From the NCBI GenBank assembly GCA_027422505.1, contig JAPQWV010000050.1:4340001-4404000 (forward strand): 64,000 bases of DNA, written 5' to 3'. The notes below the pieces were generated by a model. That model was given only the letters and a program-made list of their open reading frames with translations. It was not told where the DNA came from and did not search any database. A program made the translations under genes and the position numbers. Shown in pieces: positions 47,393 to 59,113 of the stretch. Origin of the DNA: Craterostigma plantagineum (Eukaryota; Streptophyta; Magnoliopsida; Lamiales; Linderniaceae). The first letter of the stretch is position 1; each line of letters begins with the position of its first letter.

Positions 47393-49595
47393 TGTAACGA
47401 CCCGACTTCCTAGATACGTATTTTGGCGGATTTTCGCAGCGTAAGCAGCGGAAAACCCATTTAATTAAAACTTTTAAAATATAATAATACAAATACGTTC
47501 GATGTCTAAATCATAAGTTCAAACCCAAACACATTTTGATTCATTTGGCCGAAGCCCAATAAGTCCAAGCCCAAATTTTAAAACACGAAACATAAACTCG
47601 TTCCACAGGTCGCGTCCCATGTACTGCGCCGCCCTCAAAAGTCCGTGGAGTCACCGCCATCAGCCGTCTTACCTACACACGTAAACCCTGAGCTTTTGCC
47701 CAGTAGATGAAAATATGCATGAATGCAAATGCTCTCACATCCCAAACTCGACACATCTCACAAAATGCACGCTCGACTCTTTTATAATATCTCATCATCA
47801 ACTCAACTCATCTCATCACAATCAGGGCCCGAGGCTTAGGAACTAAAGGCAACACGCGCGCGCAGGGGTCCGTAGCTCGGAGGCCCCACTCCCCACAAGG
47901 GTCAGTAGCTCGGGAGGCCCACTCCCCACATCTCAATCATATAGTGCGCCTTAGTCCTAACCTCAACTCATATCATTCGACAACCATCAATCGGTCATAA
48001 ACTACCCCACTGAACATCACTATACAATATTACCGTGACTCCACACAGTTCTCTCTTTTCGTACATGTGTATGCAAATGTCGTGCAAATAGAATGCAACA
48101 TATAAAAATGCATCATTTAAACAACAACATATCGGCCCGATATATAATCTCGGCCCGATCTAAAAAAAACTATCATACACCAAATAATTCGGGACCAAAG
48201 CCCGCGTTCCGATTTAATCGACCCGAAACCTTAACCATAGAAACTCTCCCGAAATTCACTATAGTTCCCAAAATTTAATCATTTTTACTTTAAGACCCTA
48301 ATTTCACAATTGGTCCCTAATTTAATATATTTTAAAATTCTAACGTCCAACTTTCAAAATATCACTTAAATTTCTAATTTAAAAATATCTTTATGAATTT
48401 TGCACTTAAAATCCCAAAATCTCATAATTTACTTTTTAGGACCAAAAATTTTCCTAAGTTTCAGATCTGCCCCGAAAGCTTTAGAAATTTCTTTAAAAAT
48501 CTCCCTTGTTCGGATTTTACATTCTCAGCCCCCACAATTTTAAAACTTTTCAATCTAGTCTCCCAATTTTTGAAAACAAAACTATTTTATACGGCTGTTT
48601 TGCGACAGTTTAGTATTTCTCAATGATCACAGAGTAAACGACGTCCGATGGACCTGAAATTTTAAACATAGATAAAGAACTTGCAAAACTTGATTCTGTC
48701 CAAAGGGATTTTTAATCCGAATTTTAGATCGTGAGATATGAATTTTTGAACCTCTTGGCCGAAATGGATAAAGAAAACCCTAGAAAACACTAATCCTCCC
48801 CAGTTTTGTTCTATCCTCTTAATCACAAGTCCTCTAACTCTATTCTTATGTTTCATAGACCTAAACTTCATAAAGATTAAGGTATTAAGCTGGCCGAATT
48901 TTAGCATGTAAGCATCATCGCGAAAATCATACAAGAAATTCACGTTTAGCACATAAACACGTATAAATTCGAAAGAGATCATGCAATCACGAAAAATTCA
49001 CGGATTCAAAACTTGTTTACGTGTGTAGGTGATCTTCACCTACCTTAATCCGTAGAGAGCTACGTAACAGGTTGTGTAGTATGATCCCGACCCGAGAGCT
49101 TCGATCCCGAGCTTCCGGAGAATTTTCTCCTCCTCCTCCTTCTCCTTTCTTTCTTTCTTCTTCTTCTTTTTTTTTTCTTCTTCTTTCTCCCTTTCTTCCT
49201 CTATCTCTCGGCCTCTCTCCCTTCTTTCTTTCCTTTCACCTTATTTATTTATTTTGCCCTCCATGTGTATTAGTTGTTGAATGGTACTTGTTTATTTCAA
49301 AGATACCCTACCCTCACATGCATGGAGGAGGAATATTGAGGATGCCATGTGGGTTCCTTGTCATCATGAAGGAAACTTCCCACCCACCTTCAATTATTTT
49401 CGTCCTCCCTTTCAATTTTTTTTTTTTTTATATTTGAGCTTTAGTTTCTCATGTTTCGGCCCCTTTTAAATTCCTCGGGTCCAATCGTAAATTCTTGGCT
49501 CGACACGGAAAGAAATCGGTGTATGTTCGAAATCGACTTCACACATTCCGAATATTATTGAAATAATCCCGTATTAAATTTTTACGGGTATTACA
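47393..49595 (-). repeat. 5' LTR of the gypsy element
   Basis: 2,203 bp, nearly identical to 40365-42569. Confidence 0.95.
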
Positions 49596-49600
49596 CGCAC

Positions 49601-49875
49601 ATAATCTCAAGGGCCCGGCACAGCATAGCATGGGACTCGTGCGTACAAGCAGCGGTCGAAATCAGGATTTCGAAACGTAGCTTTCGAAATCAGGACTTTC
49701 GAGAATTGTCTTCAGAAATAAGGATTTTCGAGACCTGACTTTCGAAAATCATCTGGCTTTTGCAAATCCTCGTCTAATCATTCAATCTAATTAACTTACA
49801 ATTTCTTATATTTAGGTTATATTGAAGAAGTAGTTTGCCCGATGTGATTAAGATTTTGAGTGTCGGATAACACTG
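49601..49875. repeat. Low-complexity flank with TTTCGAAATCAGGA motifs
   Basis: After the continued GGGACCCG-type repeat, short variants of TCGAAATCAGGATTTCGA and TTTCGAGA recur between 49645 and 49755. Origin unknown. Confidence 0.45.
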
Positions 49876-50151
49876 ATGTCACTTAACGTCGAAGCGAGCC
49901 AGAAGAACGTCGAATGTCTAAACGACAATGATTTAGCAGTATTTACGGAATGGAGTCCGTTCGGCAAACTCGTCAAAGTTGCCGCTGATTTCAATTTGTC
50001 GGCGCAGTTATTGTGGTATCTCATCAAGAAACAGATGCAACTTCACGACCATGAGGAGCTTTGCATTATCCTTGGGAACAAACTAATTCATTTTTCAAAA
50101 TCGGATGATTGCCTAAACATTGGGATGAAGTTCGCAACGTACCAGAAGTGA
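49876..50151 (+). pseudogene. Open fragment resembling a DUF1985-type domain
   Basis: 91 codons. The end reads LCIILGNKLIHFSKSDDCLNIGMKF, which has the pattern of the DUF1985 region (a long-arm strand, then ...F.L.TG...) found in plant transposon-associated Ulp1-like proteins. No Ulp1 domain follows. It lies beside repeats and is probably a remnant. The family call is tentative. Confidence 0.3.
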
Positions 50152-50352
50152 ACTTCAGTGCGGAATTCCCTCAACTACATTCTCTGGTAGATCAACGGTT
50201 CGTATGTCGTACTTTGTGCAGTGAGTAGAAGAGTTGGTTGCCATTAATATGCAGGGCATGATATCGAGAAGTCGAAGTTGGCGGACCTCTACATTGTCGT
50301 CGCCGTCTTGCTACCCCGACATTCAAAGAAGGATGCCGTTGTTCCTTCTTGG

Positions 50353-50413
50353 TTCATTTATTAATTGTTATGGTGTCCACCTACCGTGAGCACCATAACA
50401 ATTAATAAATGAA
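50353..50413. repeat. 61-bp perfect-arm hairpin related to the foldback MITEs
   Basis: Arms of 23 bp (TTCATTTATTAATTGTTATGGTG and its exact reverse complement) surround a 15-nt centre TCCACCTACCGTGAG. The middle repeats the terminal motif of the foldback element at 55112-55480 (CCACCTACCGTGAGCACCATA). Confidence 0.9.
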
Positions 50414-52616
50414 TTTTCGTGTTGCGATATACATGACTACTCTGACTTGAGGCATGATAGTAGTCTTGTGCGTATTGTGCTTTACTTTTATCCTTTGATT
50501 GCTGGATAATCACAAAAGGGATATTTTTGGTATTGTATCAGTGTGTATGGAGATTTGTCTGTGCCAAAATAGAATTCGACACTTATATAATAAGTGAGTT
50601 TCCTATGTTTTTATAGTTTATGATTGGCCAAGGCAGGATGAATTGATATTCATAAATGAATCATTTAAACTTGAAATGGAATCATAGTAATTAGATCAAT
50701 TGGGTTTTGACTTATAATTCCATGCCCACGCTCTAATCGGGAAATTAGTCGTCGAAAGGATTTTACGTGTATGCACTTGCAAATTGAAAAGGTCTCGCTA
50801 CTTCGCTCAATACTAGATAATCACGCTAATTAATTATTGTATTTTAAGTTGGACTTAAATTCAAAATAAAGCTCATCACGTCTTAATGTTTATAACGTCT
50901 AGAATTATTATTCTCTTTAAATGGTGATTTGAAGAAATAATAATTATATTCCTATGTGAGTAGGAAACGGATTGACTCAAAGTGGGAGTAAGTTTGTAAC
51001 ATATATATCGTATATATGACTTAGTGGAAAGGAACGTTTTGACTCAAAGAAGGAAATGGGTATTAAGAAATATTAATGTGAGATGAGTATTAAAGAAATA
51101 TTAACGTGAGGTGCGCAATTAGGTTACAAAGTTCTTGTGTGTGTATATATAGGTATATTGTTGCATACAAGAGTAACATAACGAAAACTCACAAAGACAC
51201 TCTTACTCCCATTTTCCTGTTTTGACGTGAGCACACCAACAAAAGAAAAAGTTTCTTTTGCTTATTCCCTTTGTGGTTCTCAGTATCGATTTAAAGAACC
51301 GGGATTTTTTCTACTAGCGAAGAAATCATCTCGGCATCGTAAACCAAAAGGTGGAGTCAATTTGATGGGAGGCATTTGAATCCTTACGGCGCGTACGAGT
51401 ACGGTGACGTCTATGACGAACTTACGAAGACAGCGTTCGCCATTAGCTGGGAATTAATTCTCTCTCCTTTTGTCGCATAAGAAGCTAAATATGTAATATA
51501 CTAAACCCTAGCCAAGCAAAATTCGTACCACTTACGTGATTTTAAAAGATGACGATCCCAACAATCGTTAGAGAAACCGACGCGGTGAACATTTATACAA
51601 TAAATGTACAATTTCATTTCGAAGTTTCCGCTGTGATCGCCTCGTGCGGCCCTCGCGCCTTACCAGTCAGAGCCACTGGTTTTAGCATCTTTAAAATCAG
51701 ATTTTGCTTTGCTTGTTTATACGATAAACAAATTTTCATGAAACACGTAGGTTGTTAATAAGAAAAGTGTTTTCTGTGAGCAAGGGAATATATTTTTGTT
51801 GATATGATGATGACGGATGATTATTGCTAAAATGCATTTACATGTAAATGATTGCTTACATAAATTGGTGAATTTATTCGTTTCAAATTCATGTGATGAA
51901 TGTTTTATCATGTTTTCTTTTTCCATGATTATTTGCATAGGATGCATGTTCCATTTATTTGAATGATATTTGTTTGCGCTTCATATGATGATTTTTTATT
52001 CTAAGTCGATGAGGCCTTGAAAACCCTAAGTTTTGAAACATTGAAGGAATCTAACTTGATTAGTTCCATATCAAATCGAAATGGATAAAATAGGTGGAGA
52101 CCTATTATTCCATGCCTTCCATCAAAGGTAGATGACATGACGATGCTATGGTGCTTGGTCGCTGGCCATGAGTCGTGGAGTGGACTTGTGCGAAAACCTG
52201 TGATCTCTGCCAAACATATATCGTGAGGTGGTTTCGTCTTTGTGTTGGCCACGAGTCGTGGGACACCTTGATGTTCCATTTGCGCGAAGGTTTGATGGGC
52301 TTGATTGACACGTAGTACACATGAGCTCATAAAATTTGGGCATATAGGAAAAGTTAGGCAATAATCTTGAAGGCTGTATGTTGATACAATTGTCAAAGCG
52401 TTGACAACCAATATAATTTCTCATGGGCTCATAAAATTGAGGTGTGAATTATTTTTAATTGGACTTCAAGCCCACTATGAAAATGTTATTTTCAAAATAT
52501 ATTATGGGGTTTAAATAAAATAGTGGGAGGAATTTAATATAAAAGACCTTATATTAAATAGATATTTTTTCATAGTTTGTTTATTTCTGCTTCGTTTATT
52601 TCTGTATATTTTTATA
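50414..52616. other. Intergenic, possibly the LTR/leader of the following copia fragment
   Basis: No gene recognised. No second copy of any part was seen in the window, so an LTR cannot be delimited. A short imperfect repeat (GGCCATGAGTCGTGG and GGCCACGAGTCGTGG) lies at 52163 and 52249. Confidence 0.4.
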
Positions 52617-52621
52617 CTACA

Positions 52622-54745
52622 ATGGCCAAACATCCATTATTGCAAGTATTCTTGAGCCAAACAAGTCGACCGGCTCAAATTTCGTTGACTGGTTGAGAAA
52701 CCTTAAGATTGTCCTTTAGTCTGCAAAGAAGGACAATGTGCTCGACACAGCCCCTCCTCTTGTACCTGATGATGAGACGTATGAGGACTACGAGCAGTAT
52801 CTTATTCATGTTGACGATAACCTACATGCTCGATGCTACATGTTAGTATGTCAAATGAGTTGCAGAGTCAGCACGAGCCATTTAATAATGCTAGAGATAT
52901 TCTTGTTCACCTACAAGAGTTGTACGGTGAAAGAACTAGGCAAATGAGATATCAGATATCTAAAGATCTTTCAGATGTTGTATGAAAAAGGGCTCTTCAG
53001 TCCAAGTGCATGGGCTTAAGATGATAGGCCTCATTGAAAAGATTAATTCGCTTGGAGTCGTTATGGATAATGAGCTCTTTGTGGACCTTGTGTTGCAATC
53101 TCTACCTCCATCATTTGACAGTTTCGTTGTGTCAACTTTAACATGCACTCCATGGAGACTACTCTCCCTAGTTGGTGAACATGTTAAAGACGACTGAGTC
53201 CACTGTAAAGAAGAACAAGCCGGTGCTTCTCGTTGATCCACTTATAAGGCAGCGGTGTCTAAGAAAAGAAAGTGGAAGGGAAAGTTCCCCCAAGCCCAAC
53301 AAGAAGTCGAAGCCAATGGGGCAAAGGGCAAAGGAAAAGAAAAGGTTAATTCTCAAGCCGATCACAAGTGTTTTCAGTGGCAAAATGGGGCACTGGAAGA
53401 GGAACTGCAAGGAATACCTTGCTAGCATGAAGCTTTCGGGTATGTATTATGTTGAAGTTGACTAATTCAGTTAACGATGCTTCTTGGGTATTAGATACCG
53501 GTTGTGGCTCATGTATCTGTAATGATATACAGATGATGGCAACAAGCAGGAAGCTGGACCGTAACGAAAGGGTCCTTAGTATGGGTAATGGAGCAAGAGT
53601 TGCGGCACTAGCTACTGGAACTGTTTCTTTAGCTTTGAATAATCGTGTTGGTTTATCTTTGAATTATTGTCTTTATGTTCAAGACATTATTAGAAATATT
53701 ATCTCTATTCCAGTTTTGGATAGAGAATGTTTTAAGTTTATTATTGAGAGTGGATGTTGTTCCATTTTCAAAAATAATATTTTTATATATTCAGCTTGTT
53801 TGACAAATTGTTTATACGCCATTACACCGCAAAGCCCAGTCCATGCAGTTCAACAAAATAAAAGAAAGTTAGATGATCATACTTCATTTGCACTTTGGCA
53901 TGCTAGATTGGGTCATATATCTGAAAAGAGGATTCACAAATTAGGGCAAAAAATCGACCTTAGGGGAGATGATAAGTTGCCTACATGTGAGTCGTGTCTT
54001 AAGGGAAAGATGACCAAGTTACCATTTGTTGGACAAGTGGAGCGAGCCAAAGGTCAATTGGATCTGATTCATACAGATGTTTGTCGGCCACTAAGTGTTA
54101 GTGCAAGAGGAAACTATCACTACTTCATAACATTTACCGATGATTTCTCTAGATACGGTTATGTATACCTTATGAGGTATAATATGATGCTTTTAAAAAG
54201 TTCAAAGAATTTGGATCTGAAGTAGAGAAGCAAAGTCATCGTAGCATAACGATTCTTCGATCTGATCGAGAAGGCGAATACTTGACCACTGAACTTCTTG
54301 ATTATTAAAAGAGAATGGGATTCGGTCACAGTGGACTCCTCCTGGTATTCCACAACTTAATGGAGTTCCTGAACTTCGGAATCGAACTTGTTAGACATGA
54401 TTCGATCAATGATGAGTTTCACTGCTTTACCTCTTTCATTCTGGGGCTATGCCTTAGAAACGGCGGCGCATCTACTAAACAGAGTACCAAGTAAAGTTGT
54501 CCTAAGTACACCCTATGAGATATGGTGTGGCAAGACACCCTCTTAGAGGTATCTCAGAGTATGGGGTGTGCTGCTTACGTGAAGCAGCAAATGGGAGATA
54601 AATTGGACATGAGATCCATTTTATGTAAATTTGTGGGATATCCAAGAGAGTCTATAGGATACCTACGATCCCCTCCGAACAAAAAGTTTTTGTTTCAAGG
54701 AATGCTACTTTCTTTGAGGAAGAGTTCCTTTCTGAAAACAGTGGC
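52622..54745 (+). pseudogene. Degenerate Ty1/copia gag-protease-integrase fragment
   Basis: It starts with a gag-like MAKHPLLQVF stretch, soon broken by stops. Recognisable parts in order: a damaged zinc knuckle (KMGHWKRNCKEYL near 53385), protease (WVLDTGCGSCICND near 53485), GAG-pre-integrase (LWHARLGHISEKRIHKLGQ, CESCLKGK), integrase (LDLIHTDVC, HYFITFTDDFSRYGYVYLM) and the later integrase region to about 54740, with several frame changes. RT, RNase H and both LTRs are missing. The right end is fused directly to a piece of RER1 exon 2 at about 54746. Confidence 0.85.
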
Positions 54746-55031
54746 GTCCCAGTTTTCTGGCCCATACTATTCTCTTACGGTACTTTCTTGTTTTTCCTAA
54801 CGATGAAGAGGCAAATCACTCATAATGATCAAACACAGATATCTCCGTTCAACTATGGCAAGTAGGTCAATCTCTAATCTCAAAAAGAAAAATGTATTTT
54901 TTTTAGCATTACAGTGTTTTTTCGTTTCGATCAATCTATGAATGTGAGTTTTCCTTCCCTTTACTTTCGAACAGAGATACGCTGGAAACAGATCTATTGG
55001 GAGTAGCATGTCTAGTTCATTCAGGGACTGA
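54746..55031 (+). pseudogene. RER1 pseudogene fragment (part of exon 2 plus exon 3)
   Basis: Reads [17 protein letters not shown] like RER1 exon 2. An extra base then follows (CATAATGATC where RER1 has CATATGATC), and the glutamine codon before the donor is changed to a stop (AAGTAGGTC). Exon 3 is recognisable up to FRD and the stop. Exon 1, the first membrane segments and a promoter are absent. Confidence 0.9.
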
Positions 55032-55079
55032 TATGCCGTGAATTCTTCGAATAGTACGCATCACATTTCACCGATGTAT

Positions 55080-55111
<32 letters not shown>

Positions 55112-55117
<6 letters not shown>

Positions 55118-55480
55118 CTATATGGTGCCCACCTACCGTGAGCACCATAAGCAAATCTCTCAATGTGTTGCATTTTTTCGATTCTCAACGTCGCCAACAC
55201 CTCCGTAGATCCCTGATATCCATTGTTAACCTAAATCACCCTCTCCAACACGTTAATTTTTAAGAAAATTCATTATTTATTGCTCACATGTGGATGGCGT
55301 ACTAATGTGATGATTTTCTTAAAATATATTGGAGTGGGCGATTTAGGTTAACAATGGATCCGAGAGGGTCTACGGAGGTGTTGGCGACGTTGGGAATCAG
55401 AAAAACGCAAAATATTGAGAGATTTGCTTATGGTGCTCACGGTGATTGCTCACGGTAGGTGGACACCATAGAAAATCTCA
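55112..55480. mobile_element. Foldback MITE in a TA microsatellite
   Basis: The two arms of about 150 bp are inverted copies: AAGCAAATCTCTCAAT, CAACGTCGCCAACACCTCCG and CCATTGTTAACCTAAATC on the left recur as reverse complements on the right. The ends carry CCACCTACCGTGAGCACCATA. TA repeats flank both sides; the same microsatellite without the insert is seen at 26812-26830 in the original RER1 flank, which confirms insertion after the duplication. Confidence 0.88.
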
Positions 55481-55536
55481 TATATATATGTATATATATA
55501 TATATATATATTAGTATATACATACATAGATTCATG

Positions 55537-56964
55537 CAGTGGTGGATCTATTCATAGGGCGGGGGGGCCATGCCCCCCCGGAAATTTTCGAAAATTTTAG
55601 CAGTATATATGTATATATACAAATAGTAGATATATAAGGAGTGTTTCTGTATGTATTAAGCAAATAGAACCTAGCATAGATGGTTGAGGAAGTTGTCATC
55701 TGCTTTCTGGATCCGGGTTCTCACCTAGAGGTGTCAGTATTATTACTTTTTTGTACTAATAAAAAGCAACACACGGCCCATAGGAATAATTGCGCTGCCA
55801 AGAAAATGTAGAGACACGGCCCATATCAAAATTGCTCAATTGGCTCGTTTACCAATTTAATTAATTGTTTAATTTGTTTGGACGAACTTAAATCTATTTG
55901 TTTTCCTTTTTAGTTTTTTTTTTTCTAATTATTTAACCATATAGTAAAAATAACAATAAATACATAATTGTTTCTAGGAACCTAAATATGGAAACTATAA
56001 TTTTTGCAAACATGATATAATTCAATATTATTTAAATAATTTAATTTTAACAAGATAAAATGAATATTTCTTATTAAAAATTCTTATTCCGTCATGGACT
56101 CCCAAAATTTTAATTTGATGAGCCGTATTCAAACTACAACAATTATCTGTCATATAAAAAACAAAATATCGAACAAGTAGTGCAGTTTACCTACACAACA
56201 CATGATTTGTGTTATTTCTCCTGTATTTTTTAATTCGCGTTATATAAAATATAAAATTTATGTTGATCATAAAAAATTCGTTTCGAAGCCCAAAAACCCA
56301 TAAAATTTTCAAGCACTTTGCAATAGACATTGATGCAGGGGCCACATCCGATCAGTGACGGATCTACAGCGGGGCTCGGGGGTCTGTTGCCCCCCCCCCC
56401 CCCCCCCCGCCGGCCGGATTACCCCTTAGGCGAGCTCTCCAACGGGTACTGGTTTTCCTTCTCGGCAGCTGAAAAGGCCCCCCAAAGAAGACGATGAATA
56501 GGGCAGCCGTTGGGTTTTATTTCCAGATTTTGGGTTGGGCTAGGCTTGTTAAAAGAAAAGGTTTGGGCTTTTTAATTCTTTTTACTTATTGGGCATTATT
56601 TGCTGTTTTTGGGCCATTACTTATTTCATTTTTATTGTTTTCCTTGAAAATTTTATTTATGAGCCGTAACTTAGCCTTTGAACTTGTTTAATTATTTTTA
56701 GTTATGTTGTAAGTTTTTATTTATAAAGGAAAATATACAAACTTACATTCAAAATAAAAATTTCATTACCCAATAAAATAAATTAAGTTAAAATCGTACA
56801 TAAAAAATACTAAAGTTGTCCAAAAAATTATATGGTTCTAGATGACGGATCAAAATCCGACCCTGTCGCGCCCCCCAAGCGTATAATCCTGGATCCGTTA
56901 CTGCATCCGATCTCTTACTTTTACATCACGGCCCACCGACAAAAATTTTCTGGATCCACCCCTG
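55537..56964. mobile_element. Non-autonomous hAT element (outer)
   Basis: Target duplication GATTCATG at 55529-55536 and 56965-56972. Ends are CAGTGGTGGATCTA and, from the right, CAGGGGTGGATCCA. No transposase found. It contains a second hAT element at 56353-56903. Confidence 0.88.
56353..56903. mobile_element. Non-autonomous hAT element nested in another hAT
   Basis: Target duplication CATCCGAT at 56345-56352 and 56904-56911. Ends are CAGTGACGGATCTA and, from the right, CAGTAACGGATCCA. It contains an 18-base C run near 56391-56408. Confidence 0.88.
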
Positions 56965-57478
56965 GATTCATGCATATATAACTTGCTGAAATCTCCTAAG
57001 CTATGGTAGCATGGCGTGTAAGTATGAGCCTACTACTTAAGGTTCTGCAGTTTGGTGCTGTTTTTTCTATTCGTCTTCTTGATGATTTACCATGTTCAAG
57101 AATCATCATATTTTGATTATTAAATTTATTATAAGGTCAAATACAGGAAAATATTAACTAACTTGTAGGCCGTAGATATCACAATTCATCAATCATCTGC
57201 TTCATCATCAATCATCATGAACAAGGACAGTTCATTGTTGTTAGTTGGCTTGTAATGACAAAGACATGTCTATAATAGAATTATATATATTCAGTCATTA
57301 CAGATAAAGCCTTTGTCTGGTAATACTTTATATTGCATAATTATGTTCATCTACTACAGCTAAGTCTTCAACCTCCATTGCAGCAGCAGCAAGTCAATAA
57401 AAGCCCAAGAACCTTCTCTTCATTCATGGCTGCAAAAATAACATCATTTTTTTTTCAATCTTATTGTAAAATCAAGAA

Positions 57479-57749
57479 ATGAATGTCAGAACTTATGTAT
57501 TGATATTGTTCTTCTGGGCTGTCGCAACCGTTATAACGCCCATGCTCGTTCATTTATCTGCTTCAGCTAAGCTCTACGAAAGAAATATAGGTACGCATGT
57601 ATTCTATTTCAACAGGCATCTCATTATTTGCTAACTTATTTGAAATTTCAATTAATTCATTTTATTTTGTAGCAGAAATTTACAAGTACGAAGGATTAAA
57701 TCTGCTGCATGCAAGAAGAGCACTTGAAACCATCGCCTCCGCCGTGTAA
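57479..57749 (+). CDS. Small single-pass membrane protein, copy B (longer form)
   Basis: Exon 1 is 57479-57590 and exon 2 is 57673-57749, joined GT-AG in phase, for 62 residues. It starts MNVRTYVLILFFWAV, with one hydrophobic segment (about 6-25), then LSASAKLYERN, then a polar tail YKYEGLNLLHARRALETIASAV. It is the duplicate of copy A at 27350, but its exon 2 keeps an open tail. I do not recognise the family; a small secreted or membrane-anchored plant protein is likely. No RER1 function remains next to it. Confidence 0.55.
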
Positions 57750-58068
57750 TACACGATGATAAATTCTTATGAAATATATATTCCAGTCGACTGTAGAGTG
57801 TAGATTCAAATAAAATAATATACGTTAATCTGTATGTTTATGCCCTTATCTTTAGGAATATTTTTATCTCGAAAGCATTTTGTCTTATAATTCGATTCTG
57901 ATTATTACCCACTATCCATTGATTTAAACGAAAAAAGGTTAAAAAAGATCCAGAAAGTTACATTTTGTAAGTAGTTCATTAATTTCATTACTAGGTAAAA
58001 GGAAAAAAATGGGACGAGACATAATTTCTTGCATCTTTTAATTGAAAGAGATGGAAATAAGATTCTAA

Positions 58069-59113
58069 AGATATATGTCGTCAAAGGTTCACTGTGTAGA
58101 TATGAAGATTCTTGAACCCTTTTAGCCTGAATATATATATCTAACTAACAAGCAAAATATTTGTCGAATAAAAGAATATTTAGTACCATAGTATAGAGGG
58201 GTCGAAGAGATATATGTCTGTCTCTGTGTGGGTAAATAAACACCTTCTATTACATTTCATGTTCAAAAACAAAATAAAATGCTTGTGAAGTTGAAAATTT
58301 AATTAAAATTACATGCTTCGTAAATGAAATCATGAATTGTTACATATTATCTAACTACACAATTAGCTCAGAGCTGCTAAATTGTCTTTAGTCTGCAATG
58401 AAATGTCAAAATAGAGTCGATCGATAGTTTAAGGACAAGAAAAACAATCACATAGCAGACGTAAATATAATGAAGACTTTGGAACGTTGTAAGGTAACAG
58501 ATACTGATGAAAAAAAGCACCATTTCCAACATTTTTAACAAAGGTCAACATCGTAAATGACAAAAACGATATTAAAAATGGTAATGGTACGACTTAATTA
58601 ACTATATGCTTTGACGTAATTGGCTTGTAATAAATCAAATTAAAGATTTTGAACTTTTTGCAGAGATTTCGCATATCAAAGATGATGGAAGCATAAGAAT
58701 CTCCAAGCAAGATTTGCAATTTCTTCAAGTTGCGTATTGACCTGCATTTTAATTCAGAATCACGAACAGTAGATAAGTAGCATGATAAGATTAAATAGAA
58801 TGTTTATTTATATATTTATACATACATATATTCTCGAAAAAAAGAAAGCAGAATATTACAATTACCCAAGAAGTTTGTTCTGTGTCTCGTTATCGTATCT
58901 AAATCTTAACAACTTGTGAAGGCTTTCGAATATATATACATGGTATCTAATCCGAGCCAACTAGTTTTGGAATATCTTACCTATAGACATATCAATTTAT
59001 TTAAAAAAATTTAAGGAAAAATGACATTTCCTTGCCTTTTAGCACCAAACTATATCATAATTCCCACTATACCTATATACATCGCAGACAAATGACATTT
59101 TCATTAAATATAA
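58069..59113. other. Intergenic, AT-rich
   Basis: No gene or clear repeat recognised. Confidence 0.45.

Larger units (their letters stand above)
40365..49595 (-). mobile_element. Ty3/gypsy LTR retrotransposon, Tekay-like chromovirus
   Basis: The element is on the minus strand with LTRs of about 2.2 kb (40365-42569 and 47393-49595), TGTAACGACC...GGTATTACA ends and a CGCAC target duplication at 40360-40364 and 49596-49600. The minus-strand order is 5' LTR, primer site, gag, protease, RT, RNase H, integrase, chromodomain, purine tract, 3' LTR. LTR length, gag type and the C-terminal chromodomain fit the Tekay/Del lineage. The LTRs show only about a dozen differences, mostly 1-bp indels, so it is young. 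Confidence 0.97.
54746..58068 (+). repeat. Segmental duplication of the RER1 3' region and its downstream gene
   Basis: This matches 26477-27949 in the same orientation: part of RER1 exon 2, intron 2, exon 3, the spacer and the small membrane-protein gene. It is interrupted by a foldback MITE (55112-55480) and nested hAT elements (55537-56964). The left edge abuts the copia fragment; the right edge is at the shared GATTCTAAAG. Confidence 0.92.

Noticed and set aside
51549..51758. Open frame of 69 codons
   Set aside because: No recognisable domain, atypical composition and no splice partners.
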